From Clostridiales bacterium (GTDB lineage: Bacteria; Bacillota; Clostridia; Peptostreptococcales; Acidaminobacteraceae): a stretch of 43,645 bases of DNA. The translations under genes were made by a program, and so were the position numbers. The notes under the pieces are model-generated. The model did not search any database. It was given only the letters and a program-made list of their open reading frames with translations, and was not told where the DNA came from. Shown piece by piece: positions 1 to 8,451 of this stretch. How positions within the stretch are numbered: position 1 is the stretch's first letter; every line of letters starts with the position of its first letter. Location: NCBI GenBank assembly GCA_016342415.1, contig JAEIOD010000037.1:1-43645 (forward strand), written 5' to 3'.

Positions 1-45
1 AAATAAAAAAAGTCTGAACCAATTTGTACAACTTTGGTTCAGACT
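1..45 (-). terminator. Hairpin with T-run on the minus strand
   Basis: A perfect 12-bp inverted repeat (AGTCTGAACCAA at 11-22, TTGGTTCAGACT at 34-45) surrounds an 11-base loop. On the minus strand it is followed by seven T residues, which is the form of an intrinsic terminator for leftward transcription. No leftward gene lies immediately to its right, so the orientation is odd. It overlaps the first possible start codon of the plus-strand gene that follows. Confidence 0.6.
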
Positions 46-1230
46 TCACTATGTATAAACTTGCTGCAAAACTCGGGGGATCTCAATGAAAACATTGACT
101 TAGATCTCATTATGGATATCTATAAAGAACATCTCATAATGGAATATAAAGAAGAGGTAATATTTAGTAAGTCGGAGCAAAAGATCTATAATTACCTTAC
201 TAGTAATGTATTATATTTTACAACTAATGTCAACGATATCATCACCAAACATGTAATACACTTTATTTCTGCCGATGATCAGGTTCACATCGTGGCATTT
301 AAGTATCCTAACAACATTTCGGAAAAGTTTATTCTTCAAGTATTTGAAAACATCATGCAAACTTTTTATATTGATGGACTATCGTTTGATAAAAGCTCTG
401 AACATTATTTGGAGTTTCAAGCGGCAAGAAATTATCATCTGAAAGTTAGCAGTAAAGCCTATTCCAATATGACAGTAAATGATATTTTTCCTTTGGAAGG
501 CTATTTTAATAGTGACGAAAAAATCGATTCTTTAACCATTACGGTTTCAAGAGGAGATGAGCAACTGGAATTCTCTGTACCCGTTGAAAACAACTCTTTT
601 ATGACCAATATATATACTCCTTTTGGATTAGGTAAACATGATATTAAAATTGCTATTACACCCAAGGAAGAGAAAATAACTTTTGACAATTCTGTACCGA
701 TAGATGCACCAAACGAACAATTATTGCTTCAATATTCAGTTGTAAACCTAAGCAAATACGATATTCAATACACCATTCCAACTAAAATGGTTCAGAGTAA
801 CGACAGAGACATCGAATCGATGTCAAAACTGTTGACTCGAAAATTCCATACCGACTATTCTAAAGCCAAAGCCATTTATGATTTTATACTGGAAGATATT
901 GAGGTACTGGAAATCAATGAAATCAATTTTTCAGCTCGAGAGGTTTATGAACAGTATCAAGGAACACAAAAAGAAATCGCACTTTATTTAACCGCTTTGC
1001 TTAGAGCACAGGACATTCCAGCAAGAATAATCGAAGGCAGCAACGCTTATGTCACCCACCACTGGGTTGAAGCATATCTCAACAATGAATGGATTATTGT
1101 CGATCCTTTTGGCGATTCCGTTTTAATTGAACTGGAATTGGATACTATGATGGTTTTACCACCTGGGTTCAACGCTTCAAAGACAACGTACAAGAATCGA
1201 TATCCCGAAAAAATAATATTAGAACACTAA
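34..1230 (+). CDS. Transglutaminase-fold protein lacking the catalytic cysteine
   Basis: The C-terminal 120 residues match the transglutaminase-like (papain-like protease) fold. Numbering from the TTG at 34, the helix with ALLRAQDIPARIIEG is at 321-335, the histidine strand is THHWVEAY at 341-348 and the aspartate is in VDP near 357. The position that normally carries the nucleophilic Cys (usual context GxCxxxA) reads GTQKEIA, so Cys is replaced by Gln312. The protein is therefore probably not an active transglutaminase and may bind or act as a scaffold. Residues 1-250 have no domain I recognise, and no signal peptide is visible. The start is uncertain: the TTG at 34 sits inside a hairpin without a ribosome binding site, and the first in-frame ATG is at 112, also without a clear site. 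An in-frame stop lies at 4-6. The gene may have lost its true 5' end. Confidence 0.75.
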   Translation: MVQTSLCINLLQNSGDLNENIDLDLIMDIYKEHLIMEYKEEVIFSKSEQKIYNYLTSNVLYFTTNVNDIITKHVIHFISADDQVHIVAFKYPNNISEKFILQVFENIMQTFYIDGLSFDKSSEHYLEFQAARNYHLKVSSKAYSNMTVNDIFPLEGYFNSDEKIDSLTITVSRGDEQLEFSVPVENNSFMTNIYTPFGLGKHDIKIAITPKEEKITFDNSVPIDAPNEQLLLQYSVVNLSKYDIQYTIPTKMVQSNDRDIESMSKLLTRKFHTDYSKAKAIYDFILEDIEVLEINEINFSAREVYEQYQGTQKEIALYLTALLRAQDIPARIIEGSNAYVTHHWVEAYLNNEWIIVDPFGDSVLIELELDTMMVLPPGFNASKTTYKNRYPEKIILEH

Positions 1231-1235
1231 ACATT

Positions 1236-1266
1236 AAACCCGCTGTTTTTTTATCAGCGGGTTTTT
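1236..1266 (+). terminator. Terminator after the transglutaminase-fold gene
   Basis: A stem AAACCCGCTG/CAGCGGGTTT with a T-rich loop starts five bases after the stop codon at 1230 and runs into TTTTTAT. The A-rich left side means it may also work leftward. Confidence 0.8.
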
Positions 1267-1440
1267 ATCTGCTACAGGGACTCTTCCCATTGTAAGTTTT
1301 CAAGATTCGTAATGCCCCATACGACTAGGACCAGTCGTTTTCCATCTTTCTTTTGCGTCTTAATAATCAGTTCTATGCCTTTAATCCAATCATCCTCTTG
1401 AAAATAACAGACATCATTCAAAAAATTCAAATCACTTAAC

Positions 1441-1470
1441 AAAAAAAATGACTGCATCAGGGATACAGTC
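1441..1470 (-). terminator. Terminator of kce
   Basis: On the minus strand, eight bases past the kce stop, GACTGTATC and GATGCAGTC form a 9-bp stem (one G-T pair) around a CCT loop, followed by ATTTTTTTT. This is a textbook intrinsic terminator. It makes the 66-codon open frame just beyond it unlikely to be expressed from kce. Confidence 0.85.
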
Positions 1471-1477
1471 AATTCAT

Positions 1478-2290
1478 TTATTTAAGATTTAAAATTTGTC
1501 TTGCTTCATCTGGTGTTGCAACTTCTCTGCCGAGTTCTTTCGAGATTCTTACAACTCTTTCAACCAACTGGGCATTTGAATCTGCCAATACTCCTTTTGA
1601 ATAATATACATTGTCTTCAAAACCAACACGTACATGACCACCCAAGATGATCGCCATTGTAGCAAGTGGTGTTTCAGATCTTCCGATGCCTGCTACAGTC
1701 CACGTTGCATCACTTGGCAAACAACGGATCATGTGCATTAAATCTTCTGGTGTGCCTGGGCAAGCCCCTGGTACACCAAGTACAAAATCAAAGTGCGCTG
1801 GTGAAGCTACTAAACCTTGTTTGATTAGACGTTTGGCATTTTCAATCATACCACGCTCAAATACTTCAATTTCAGGTTTAACACCTAATTCTTTCATTCT
1901 AGTTGCAAACTTAACCATATACTCACCAGTATTCATGAATACTTCATTACCAAAGTTACAAGTACCAGCACTTAAGGTTGCCATTTCAGGCTTTAACTCA
2001 ACTGGTTGCAATCTTTCTTCTGGTGTATGCCATGTAGCACCACCAGTTGATGGTTGGACAATTACTGGGCATTTGGCTTCGATTTTCTCTTTGATTTCCT
2101 TGTACACATCATAAGATTGAGTTGGATTACCCTCTTCATCTCTTGCATGAACATGTACAATTGATGCACCAGCTAAATAACACTGATATGCAGCTTCTGC
2201 AATTTCATCTGGCGATACAGGCAAACTTGGTTGAATGTCCTTGGTAACCTCAGCTCCTGTCAGTGCCGCCGTGATAATTAATTTTTCCAT
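1478..2290 (-). CDS. kce: 3-keto-5-aminohexanoate cleavage enzyme family (BKACE)
   Basis: 270 residues, the usual length of the BKACE family (DUF849). In the lysine fermentation pathway Kce exchanges acetyl-CoA for the aminobutyryl-CoA part of 3-keto-5-aminohexanoate, giving acetoacetate and 3-aminobutyryl-CoA. The family's zinc-binding motif HVHARD is present (His46, His48), as is the later Glu in VGFEDN (Glu225), and the TIM-barrel motifs QPSTGG and ERGMIE are intact. A start with AGGAGG four bases upstream is clear. The other lysine fermentation genes (kamA, kamDE, kdd, kal) are not in the window, and BKACE members use many beta-keto acids, so the exact substrate is open. The gene has its own promoter and terminator. 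Confidence 0.88.
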   Translation of the reverse strand: MEKLIITAALTGAEVTKDIQPSLPVSPDEIAEAAYQCYLAGASIVHVHARDEEGNPTQSYDVYKEIKEKIEAKCPVIVQPSTGGATWHTPEERLQPVELKPEMATLSAGTCNFGNEVFMNTGEYMVKFATRMKELGVKPEIEVFERGMIENAKRLIKQGLVASPAHFDFVLGVPGACPGTPEDLMHMIRCLPSDATWTVAGIGRSETPLATMAIILGGHVRVGFEDNVYYSKGVLADSNAQLVERVVRISKELGREVATPDEARQILNLK

Positions 2291-2321
2291 AGTACCTCCT
2301 CATTATATAATCCTCACATAA

Positions 2322-2350
2322 ATTATATAATGATTTAGTATGAACTACAA
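2322..2350 (-). promoter_or_regulatory. Vegetative promoter of kce
   Basis: On the minus strand, -35 TTGTAG (2345-2350) and -10 TATAAT (2322-2327) are separated by exactly 17 bp. The predicted start is about 20-25 bases before the kce ribosome binding site. It lies between the flavodiiron gene stop and kce. Confidence 0.7.
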
Positions 2351-2353
2351 CAC

Positions 2354-3577
2354 CTATTTTACAGCTTCTCTAACCGCTTCTACAAGCGCTGAAACACCCG
2401 TTTCTATGCGTTTTAAGTCCTCTTTTGTTGGAGCACCTTTATACTCAACCGGTTCAACGAAGTCCCAGTTCATTTTAAGTCTTGTATTGATATCATCCAG
2501 TTCTCTTTGAGCACCACCAGACCAGCCATAAGATCCTAATCTAAATACTTTTCTATTGATCACTTTCTTTTTTCCCAACTCCTCAAGAGCTGCAGCCATT
2601 GGTGGGAACATTTTATATTCATATGTTGGCATCGCTAAAACAATACCAGTAGAAGTCCATGCATGACCCAGTATTTTTCCCCAAGAATCCTGAGGTACTC
2701 TCACTACATTTACTTTAATGTCATCTTCTTTTTCTAAACACTTAACCGCATGATTAACACCCGATTCGGTCATACCATACATAGATCCCCATAAAACAGT
2801 GATCTCTTTTCTTGCAGGTCCCTTCTGGTATTGAACATATCTTTTATAATCTTCTATAATTCTATTTGGATCTTTTCTCCAAACAACGCCATGACCCGGT
2901 GCAATAATTTTAATAGGTAAAGAAGCACATTTCTTAATGGCTTTATCAACAAACATTGAAAATGCTGCTACGATATTGGCATAGTATCTAACCGCTTCTT
3001 TTTCATAGAATTGAAGGTCTTCTTCTGATAATAAATCATCATAATTACCATGATCCACCTTACCATATGAACCAAACGCATCACATGAGAAAAGTGTACC
3101 CGTTTCAACATCAAATGTTGCCATTGTATCTGGCCAGTGAACATTTGGAATTTCAGCAAACTGAAGTGTTCTACCACCTAAATCCAACGAGTCTCCATCA
3201 CCTACAACCATAATATTTTCAGTATGATTAAAGAAAGCTTCCAACATCGGTTCTGCTTTTTTTGTACACACAACTTTAAAATCTTTTGAGATCTTTTTTA
3301 AATCTTCAATCCAGCCCGTATGATCTGGTTCCATATGATTTAAAATAACATACTCTATTGATGCCGGATCAATATCTAAATCTTTAAGCATATCGAAGAA
3401 ATTTTGTGGTACGCCATCCCATCCGCATACACCGTCGATGATTGCTGTTTTTTCGCCTTTAACAATATACGAGTTCATAGAAACACCATCCGGAATTTCC
3501 CATAGGCCTTCAAACAACATGTTTTCTATATTGATGGCTAATTGATATATACCATCTGCAACTTGTGAAACGTGCAT
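2354..3577 (-). CDS. Flavodiiron protein (FprA/rubredoxin:oxygen oxidoreductase type)
   Basis: 407 residues, the standard two-domain A-class flavodiiron length. The N-terminal metallo-beta-lactamase-like domain carries the diiron ligands: His81, Glu83, Asp85 and His86 in HMEPDHTG, His147 in VHWPD, Asp166 in SCDAFG and His229 in PGHG. The C-terminal flavodoxin domain begins near residue 258 with the FMN phosphate loop GSMYGMTESG. Such enzymes reduce O2 to water and/or NO to N2O using electrons from rubredoxin or a flavoprotein, and protect anaerobes. No rubredoxin domain is fused, so an external donor is expected. A ribosome binding site (AAGGAG) precedes the ATG. The gene has its own promoter, downstream of the V-ATPase operon. 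Confidence 0.93.
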   Translation of the reverse strand: MHVSQVADGIYQLAINIENMLFEGLWEIPDGVSMNSYIVKGEKTAIIDGVCGWDGVPQNFFDMLKDLDIDPASIEYVILNHMEPDHTGWIEDLKKISKDFKVVCTKKAEPMLEAFFNHTENIMVVGDGDSLDLGGRTLQFAEIPNVHWPDTMATFDVETGTLFSCDAFGSYGKVDHGNYDDLLSEEDLQFYEKEAVRYYANIVAAFSMFVDKAIKKCASLPIKIIAPGHGVVWRKDPNRIIEDYKRYVQYQKGPARKEITVLWGSMYGMTESGVNHAVKCLEKEDDIKVNVVRVPQDSWGKILGHAWTSTGIVLAMPTYEYKMFPPMAAALEELGKKKVINRKVFRLGSYGWSGGAQRELDDINTRLKMNWDFVEPVEYKGAPTKEDLKRIETGVSALVEAVREAVK

Positions 3578-3627
3578 AATAAACTCCTTTACTTATATAT
3601 TACTAACTGATACTATTTATCAATTAG

Positions 3628-3656
3628 ATTTTATCAAATTATTAGAATATTTGCAA
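3628..3656 (-). promoter_or_regulatory. Promoter of the flavodiiron gene
   Basis: On the minus strand, TTGCAA (3651-3656) and TAAAAT (3628-3633) are spaced by 17 bp, giving a leader of roughly 45 bases. No clear PerR or Fur box is visible around it. Confidence 0.65.
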
Positions 3657-3675
3657 AAATACTTTACATTGTAAT

Positions 3676-3697
3676 AGACACAAGCTTGCCTGTGTCT
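3676..3697 (-). terminator. Hairpin between V-ATPase operon and flavodiiron gene
   Basis: A 9-bp stem (AGACACAGG/CTTGTGTCT on the minus strand, one G-T pair) with a CAAG loop. It is 48 bases past the stop of subunit D and about 20 bp upstream of the flavodiiron -35. There is no T-run, so it may be a weak terminator of the ATPase operon or a protein-binding site for the next promoter. Confidence 0.4.
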
Positions 3698-3744
3698 AAA
3701 TCAATTCATTATAACAAGTAAATAACTCTACCGCAAGAGTCCAC

Positions 3745-4356
3745 TTAAGATTTTGTCTTCGCCTTTACTTTTTTTAATCTAAAGAAATCCTCACGTTCTT
3801 TTTCTTCTAACGCATTCTCAATATCTTTAACGATTTCACTGTATTTGGGTATTTGTATTTTGTCCAATCCATTGGCTCTCTTTTGTGTTTTTTTAATTTC
3901 CATTGCCAACTTGTACACAGCGGTTTCAATCTCTGCCAATTCATAAATCAAATACTTTACTTCGTTGAATTTAGATAACGCATTGTCAAAAGTGGCATTG
4001 GTTCTAAACAATCCGTATGAGGGTTGTAAATCTTTTCTTTCATATTTTACTTTTGGTATCTCAACGCCCATCACTGAATGTAAAAGTATATCATAATCTT
4101 CACCTTTAGAGATGGCACCTGACAACTCCCTTACCACATTCGTTCCAATAATTATATTCGTGTATTGAAGCGATTCATATGCTTCAGCAAAAATATTTTC
4201 TATCTGAGTTTGAATGTTTTCTGCTCGAGAAACAAGACCCATTACTTCTCTAATGAGAACATTCCTTTTTTTATCTAATAAATCATAACCTTTTTTCGAA
4301 AAATCCAACATAGATTTAGATTTCATTAAATTCGCTTTAGTCGGGGCTGTTTTCAT
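3745..4356 (-). CDS. ntpD: V/A-type ATPase subunit D (central rotor stalk)
   Basis: 203 residues, the normal length for subunit D. It begins with the family's N-terminal signature (TKANLMKSKSMLDFSKKGYDLLDKKR) and is predicted to be two long helices of an antiparallel coiled coil that turns inside the A3B3 head. It is the last gene of the nine-gene operon, 10 bases after subunit B, with its own site AGGTGATT before the ATG. Confidence 0.93.
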   Translation of the reverse strand: MKTAPTKANLMKSKSMLDFSKKGYDLLDKKRNVLIREVMGLVSRAENIQTQIENIFAEAYESLQYTNIIIGTNVVRELSGAISKGEDYDILLHSVMGVEIPKVKYERKDLQPSYGLFRTNATFDNALSKFNEVKYLIYELAEIETAVYKLAMEIKKTQKRANGLDKIQIPKYSEIVKDIENALEEKEREDFFRLKKVKAKTKS

Positions 4357-4366
4357 CTTTAATCAC

Positions 4367-5731
4367 CTAATAATATTTCTGCAATATCTCATCATCAATA
4401 CGGTCGAGTTCTGATTTCGGTAATATTTTTAAAATATCCCAAGCCAACTCCACACTATAATCCATATTTCTTTCCTCATTATGTTTTTGTGTGACAAAGC
4501 GTTTTTCAAACTGTCTTCCAAATTCCAATAACTTTTGATCACTAAGAGACAAATCACTCTCACCAATAATCTGAGCCAGAGCTCTTACATCTTGTACCTT
4601 AGAATAGGACGCAAACAATTGGTTCGCTACATCAGGATGATCTTCTCTTGTATAGCCTTCTCCAATGCCATCTTTCATCAAACGAGACAAGGATGGTAAA
4701 ACACTAACTGGTGGATAGACATTGTTTCTTGACAAATCCCTGCCTAGAACAATTTGACCTTCAGTAATATAACCGGTTAAATCTGGTATCGGATGTGAAA
4801 TGTCATCGTTAGGCATGGTGAGAATTGGCAAGAATGTAATCGAACCCTCTTTGCCTTGTAACACACCTGCTCTTTCATAAAGTGTCGCTAAATCTGAATA
4901 CAGATACCCTGGATAGCCTTTTCTAGATGGTATCTCTTCTCTTGCAGATGAAATCTCTCTTAATGCTTCACAGTAACTTGTGATATCGGTCATCACCACT
5001 AAAATATCGTAATTTTCTTTAAAAGCCAAATACTCTGCCACGGTTAATGCACATCTTGGCGTACTAATTCTTTCAACAATGGGATCATCTGCAAGGTTTA
5101 AAAACATAACAACGTTTTCTAGAACACCTGCTTCTTCAAAACTTTTTCTAAAAAATGCCGCATCGTCATTTTTTATGCCTATGGCAGCAAATACAACCGC
5201 AAATTTTTTATCAGAATCACTAAGTTTTGCTTGTCTTACAATTTGTGCAGCCAGTTCATTATGCGGTAGTCCATTACCTGAAAATATAGGTAACTTTTGC
5301 CCTTTGATCAAAGTCGTCAATGTATCAATTGTTGAAATCCCTGTTTGGATATAATCTCTTGGATACATTCTGGCAACAGGATTAATCGGACGACCGTTTA
5401 TATTATACATTTCCTTGCTGTAAATAAAACCACCCTGATCAATAGGTTTGCCAACACCATTAAAGGTTCTACCAAGTACTTCTTTTGAAATATTTATTTC
5501 AAAGGGTTTACCTGTAAACTTAACTGCCGAATTGTATCTTGAAAGACCTTGTGTACCTTCAAATACTTGAGCAATGACTTGATTGCCTTCAATTTTAATG
5601 ACTTTTCCCATACGTGTTCTCATACCTTCAGATTTTATCTGAATAATCTCACCATAAGATGCATGGTCAACATGATCTAAGATGATCAAAGGACCTTCAA
5701 TTTTATCTATTTGTAAATATTCTTGTCTCAT
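4367..5731 (-). CDS. ntpB: V/A-type ATPase subunit B (regulatory head subunit)
   Basis: 454 residues of the non-catalytic nucleotide-binding subunit. The usual order is present: beta-barrel start (LQIDKIEGPLIILDHV), the degenerate P-loop region with KLPIFSGNGLPHNE, and the conserved SSAREEIPSRKGYPGYLYSDLA segment. No canonical Walker A GxxxxGKT is present, as expected for B. It starts 7 bases downstream of subunit A with an AGGTGAG site. Confidence 0.95.
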   Translation of the reverse strand: MRQEYLQIDKIEGPLIILDHVDHASYGEIIQIKSEGMRTRMGKVIKIEGNQVIAQVFEGTQGLSRYNSAVKFTGKPFEINISKEVLGRTFNGVGKPIDQGGFIYSKEMYNINGRPINPVARMYPRDYIQTGISTIDTLTTLIKGQKLPIFSGNGLPHNELAAQIVRQAKLSDSDKKFAVVFAAIGIKNDDAAFFRKSFEEAGVLENVVMFLNLADDPIVERISTPRCALTVAEYLAFKENYDILVVMTDITSYCEALREISSAREEIPSRKGYPGYLYSDLATLYERAGVLQGKEGSITFLPILTMPNDDISHPIPDLTGYITEGQIVLGRDLSRNNVYPPVSVLPSLSRLMKDGIGEGYTREDHPDVANQLFASYSKVQDVRALAQIIGESDLSLSDQKLLEFGRQFEKRFVTQKHNEERNMDYSVELAWDILKILPKSELDRIDDEILQKYY

Positions 5732-5738
5732 CTCTCAC

Positions 5739-7517
5739 CTATTTCTTATACTTCGCCATAAGATCGTTGTAGTATTTGTCTATATCTTGCATCAAAAAAC
5801 CGAAATCTTGCAAGTCATCGTTTTTGATGGTGTATTTGACTCTAGTCACTCGATTATACAACTCCAGATTTTTAACGACTGAAATCGGAATCCCCATTTT
5901 TATGGCTTCCTTGCCTTTTTCATATAAATAATTGATGATTTCTAACATCAGATGCTGTTTCTGAAGTGGTACATAAGTATCCTCTTTATGAAAAGCATTT
6001 TGTTGTAAGAATCCAACTTTAATCACTTTTGCAATTTCTAAAATCAAACGTTGATCATCCGGAAGAACATCTTCACCAACCAATTGAACAATATCTGACA
6101 GTTTGTTTTCTTCATGAAGTACTTTTAACATTTCGGCTCTTAATTCCAAAATATCATCTGATACATAATTTGAATACCACTCCTCCAACATTTTGATATA
6201 CCCAGAATAAGAGTCTAACCAATTGATTGCAGGATAATGTCTTGCATAAGCAAGTCGCTTATCCAATGCCAAGAAAGCATTTACATATCGTTTTGTATTT
6301 TCAGTTACAGGTTCGGAAAAATCTCCCCCAGCAGGCGAAACGGCTCCAATGATTGTAACGGATGCTTCTTGACCACAAAGTGTTTCAACAAGACCGGCTC
6401 TTTCATAAAAACCAGCCAATCTAGACGGTAAATATGCTGGGTAACCTTCTTCTGCAGGCATTTCTTCCAATCGTCCTGATAATTCTCTTAGAGCTTCAGC
6501 CCATCTAGAAGTACTGTCAGCCATTACAGCAACGTGATATCCCATATCCCTATAGAATTCTGCAATGGTAATACCGGTATAGATACTAGCTTCTCTTGCA
6601 GCAACGGGCATATTAGAAGTATTGGCGATTAAAACAGTCCTTTCCATAATTGATTTACCACTTGTAGGATCAATCAATTTTGGGAATTCCTGAAGTACAT
6701 CTGTCATTTCATTACCACGTTCACCACAACCGATATAAACAATAATATCCGCATCACACCATTTAGCCAACTGATGTTGTGTCATGGTTTTTCCCGTACC
6801 AAATCCACCAGGAATAGCAGCGGTTCCGCCTTTTGCAATGGGAAAGAATATATCAAGTACACGTTGTCCTGTCAGAAGTGGTATGGATAGAGTTTTTCTT
6901 TCAAGAATTGGACGTTGCTCCCTGACTGGCCATTCCTGATAAAGTTTTATTTCTATATCATCACCGTGTTCATCTTCTAACACACAAATTATATCTTCTA
7001 ATTTATACAGACCATCATTAAGTATCTTTTTAACATGTCCTTTTTTACCTGGTGGCATCAATACTTTATGCTGAATCAATTCCGTTTCCTGTATCCAAGC
7101 AATCGGATAACCTTCATCAACAAACTCGCCTTCTTCAACCATCATGTTAACGTCCCAATCAACAGTATCATCAATCGAAATCAATCCAATGCCTTCAGCG
7201 ATAAAATCACCTGATAACTCAAATAACTTCTTGAGTGGTCTTTCAATACCGTCAAACATGTTTTTGAGTAGTCCTGGTCCTAATTTCAAGGATAAAGGTT
7301 TATGTGTCGGTTCAATTACTTCATTTAAAAAAAGTCCTTCTGTTTCTTCATATACCTGTATCGTACCAATATCACCTTCAAGAGAAATCACTTCACCGAT
7401 CAGTTTCTTATCACCCACCATGACCATTTCTCTCATTTTGAAATCTGACATATAACGACCCTTTACAACTGGACCATTGACCATTATTATTTTAGCTTTG
7501 TTTTCCACTGAATTCAC
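5739..7517 (-). CDS. ntpA: V/A-type ATPase catalytic subunit A
   Basis: 592 residues, typical of catalytic subunit A. The bulge domain characteristic of V/A-type enzymes lies around residues 110-190. Walker A GGFGTGKT is at 237-244 and the catalytic GER motif at 265-267 (Glu266). The reading frame overlaps the end of subunit E. Two GTG starts are possible: 7517, or 7508, which has a better placed AGGTGA site six bases upstream. The product hydrolyses or makes ATP in the A3B3 head. Confidence 0.95.
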   Translation of the reverse strand: MNSVENKAKIIMVNGPVVKGRYMSDFKMREMVMVGDKKLIGEVISLEGDIGTIQVYEETEGLFLNEVIEPTHKPLSLKLGPGLLKNMFDGIERPLKKLFELSGDFIAEGIGLISIDDTVDWDVNMMVEEGEFVDEGYPIAWIQETELIQHKVLMPPGKKGHVKKILNDGLYKLEDIICVLEDEHGDDIEIKLYQEWPVREQRPILERKTLSIPLLTGQRVLDIFFPIAKGGTAAIPGGFGTGKTMTQHQLAKWCDADIIVYIGCGERGNEMTDVLQEFPKLIDPTSGKSIMERTVLIANTSNMPVAAREASIYTGITIAEFYRDMGYHVAVMADSTSRWAEALRELSGRLEEMPAEEGYPAYLPSRLAGFYERAGLVETLCGQEASVTIIGAVSPAGGDFSEPVTENTKRYVNAFLALDKRLAYARHYPAINWLDSYSGYIKMLEEWYSNYVSDDILELRAEMLKVLHEENKLSDIVQLVGEDVLPDDQRLILEIAKVIKVGFLQQNAFHKEDTYVPLQKQHLMLEIINYLYEKGKEAIKMGIPISVVKNLELYNRVTRVKYTIKNDDLQDFGFLMQDIDKYYNDLMAKYKK

Positions 7518-8133
7518 CTGCTTCTTCTAACATGTCATAGATTAATTGGCCCATATATTTTTTGTTATCCTCAATTACAGAATATAAAGATAAATCCAAA
7601 CGTGTTGTTTGATCATCTTTAATGAAGATAGCACCGCCCAACATTCTTTTTTCGCTGATTTCTATACTTGTACACTCAAGTTCTAATGTGTTAAACAAAT
7701 GGATAAACATATCTTTATACATTAAATCTCGTTCATGAACAAACATTTTGAAGGCGCCCATTCTACGGATCATCTCCTGATGTTTCTCTATCATTTTTTT
7801 CAAATAGTTCTCATATTCTTTTGTATTGACAAACTCAAGTGTATAATCTTTTACACCTGTTAACAACACATCAATCATATCTTTACGCTTTAGAAGCAAC
7901 CTTCTTTTTCTTTCACTTCTCGCATTTGAAAGTCGTTGAGCCCGTTCAGTTTTTACACCTTTTAACAAAGATGTTTCATATCTTGTACGATCTTTAACCA
8001 ACATTTGTTTACGTTCTTCTAGTTCAACAACCATTTTTTCTTCCAAAGCCTGGACTTTATCATCATATTCTTCTTGTTGCCGATCGATGATACGTTTTGT
8101 AAACAATTTTAACTTATCATTGACTGTAATCAT
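7492..8133 (-). CDS. ntpE: V/A-type ATPase subunit E (peripheral stalk)
   Basis: 213 residues with a highly charged helical first half (about residues 10-90, rich in Glu, Lys, Arg and Gln). A compact C-terminal domain follows, with the family-like GGAIFIKDDQTTRLDLSLYSVIED segment. It forms the peripheral stalk heterodimer with the G/H subunit. GAAGGTG precedes the ATG. The 3' end overlaps the subunit A gene by 17-26 bases, which points to translational coupling. Confidence 0.88.
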   Translation of the reverse strand: MITVNDKLKLFTKRIIDRQQEEYDDKVQALEEKMVVELEERKQMLVKDRTRYETSLLKGVKTERAQRLSNARSERKRRLLLKRKDMIDVLLTGVKDYTLEFVNTKEYENYLKKMIEKHQEMIRRMGAFKMFVHERDLMYKDMFIHLFNTLELECTSIEISEKRMLGGAIFIKDDQTTRLDLSLYSVIEDNKKYMGQLIYDMLEEAGEFSGKQS

Positions 8134-8145
8134 TTAGCACCTTCT

Positions 8146-8451
8146 TTACAGTTTTAATCCGATGGATTCTCTAATATACTTCGTAATAAAATCTTTCTTT
8201 ATCGACTCGTTTGGTCCTGGTATTTCAATAATCAGGGTTTCTCTTGATTGCAATTTTCTAATCATGACCTCTTCTTCAATTTTTTCTTTTGTTTTATGGG
8301 TTAAGATAACAATACCTATCTTAGGATCTAAAATCAGTTCATCAATCCGAGCAAGTATCTCATGATTTTCAGTCAATAATTCTCCTGAGATACCAGCCAT
8401 TTTCATACCGATTAAAGTTTCTTCATTGTCACTGATCAAATAAGATTCCAT
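8146..8451 (-). CDS. ntpG: V/A-type ATPase subunit F (rotor)
   Basis: 101 residues, matching subunit F (NtpG in Enterococcus). It has a Rossmann-like alpha/beta pattern with LISDNEETLIGMKMAGISGE at the start and the conserved IGIVILTHKTKEKI and LIIEIPGPNE segments. It binds subunit D in the central stalk. The ATG overlaps the stop of the K gene (TAATG), and no good independent ribosome binding site is seen, so translation is probably coupled. Confidence 0.9.
   Translation of the reverse strand: MESYLISDNEETLIGMKMAGISGELLTENHEILARIDELILDPKIGIVILTHKTKEKIEEEVMIRKLQSRETLIIEIPGPNESIKKDFITKYIRESIGLKL

Noticed and set aside
1272..1472. 66-codon minus-strand frame directly after kce
   Set aside because: Its TTG and ATG starts lie inside the kce terminator hairpin and T-run, and neither has a ribosome binding site. 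The composition of its second half is protein-like, so an old gene fragment is possible, but a functional gene is not supported.
1647..2114. 155-codon plus-strand frame
   Set aside because: It is antisense to the well supported kce gene and has no ribosome binding site or recognisable domain.
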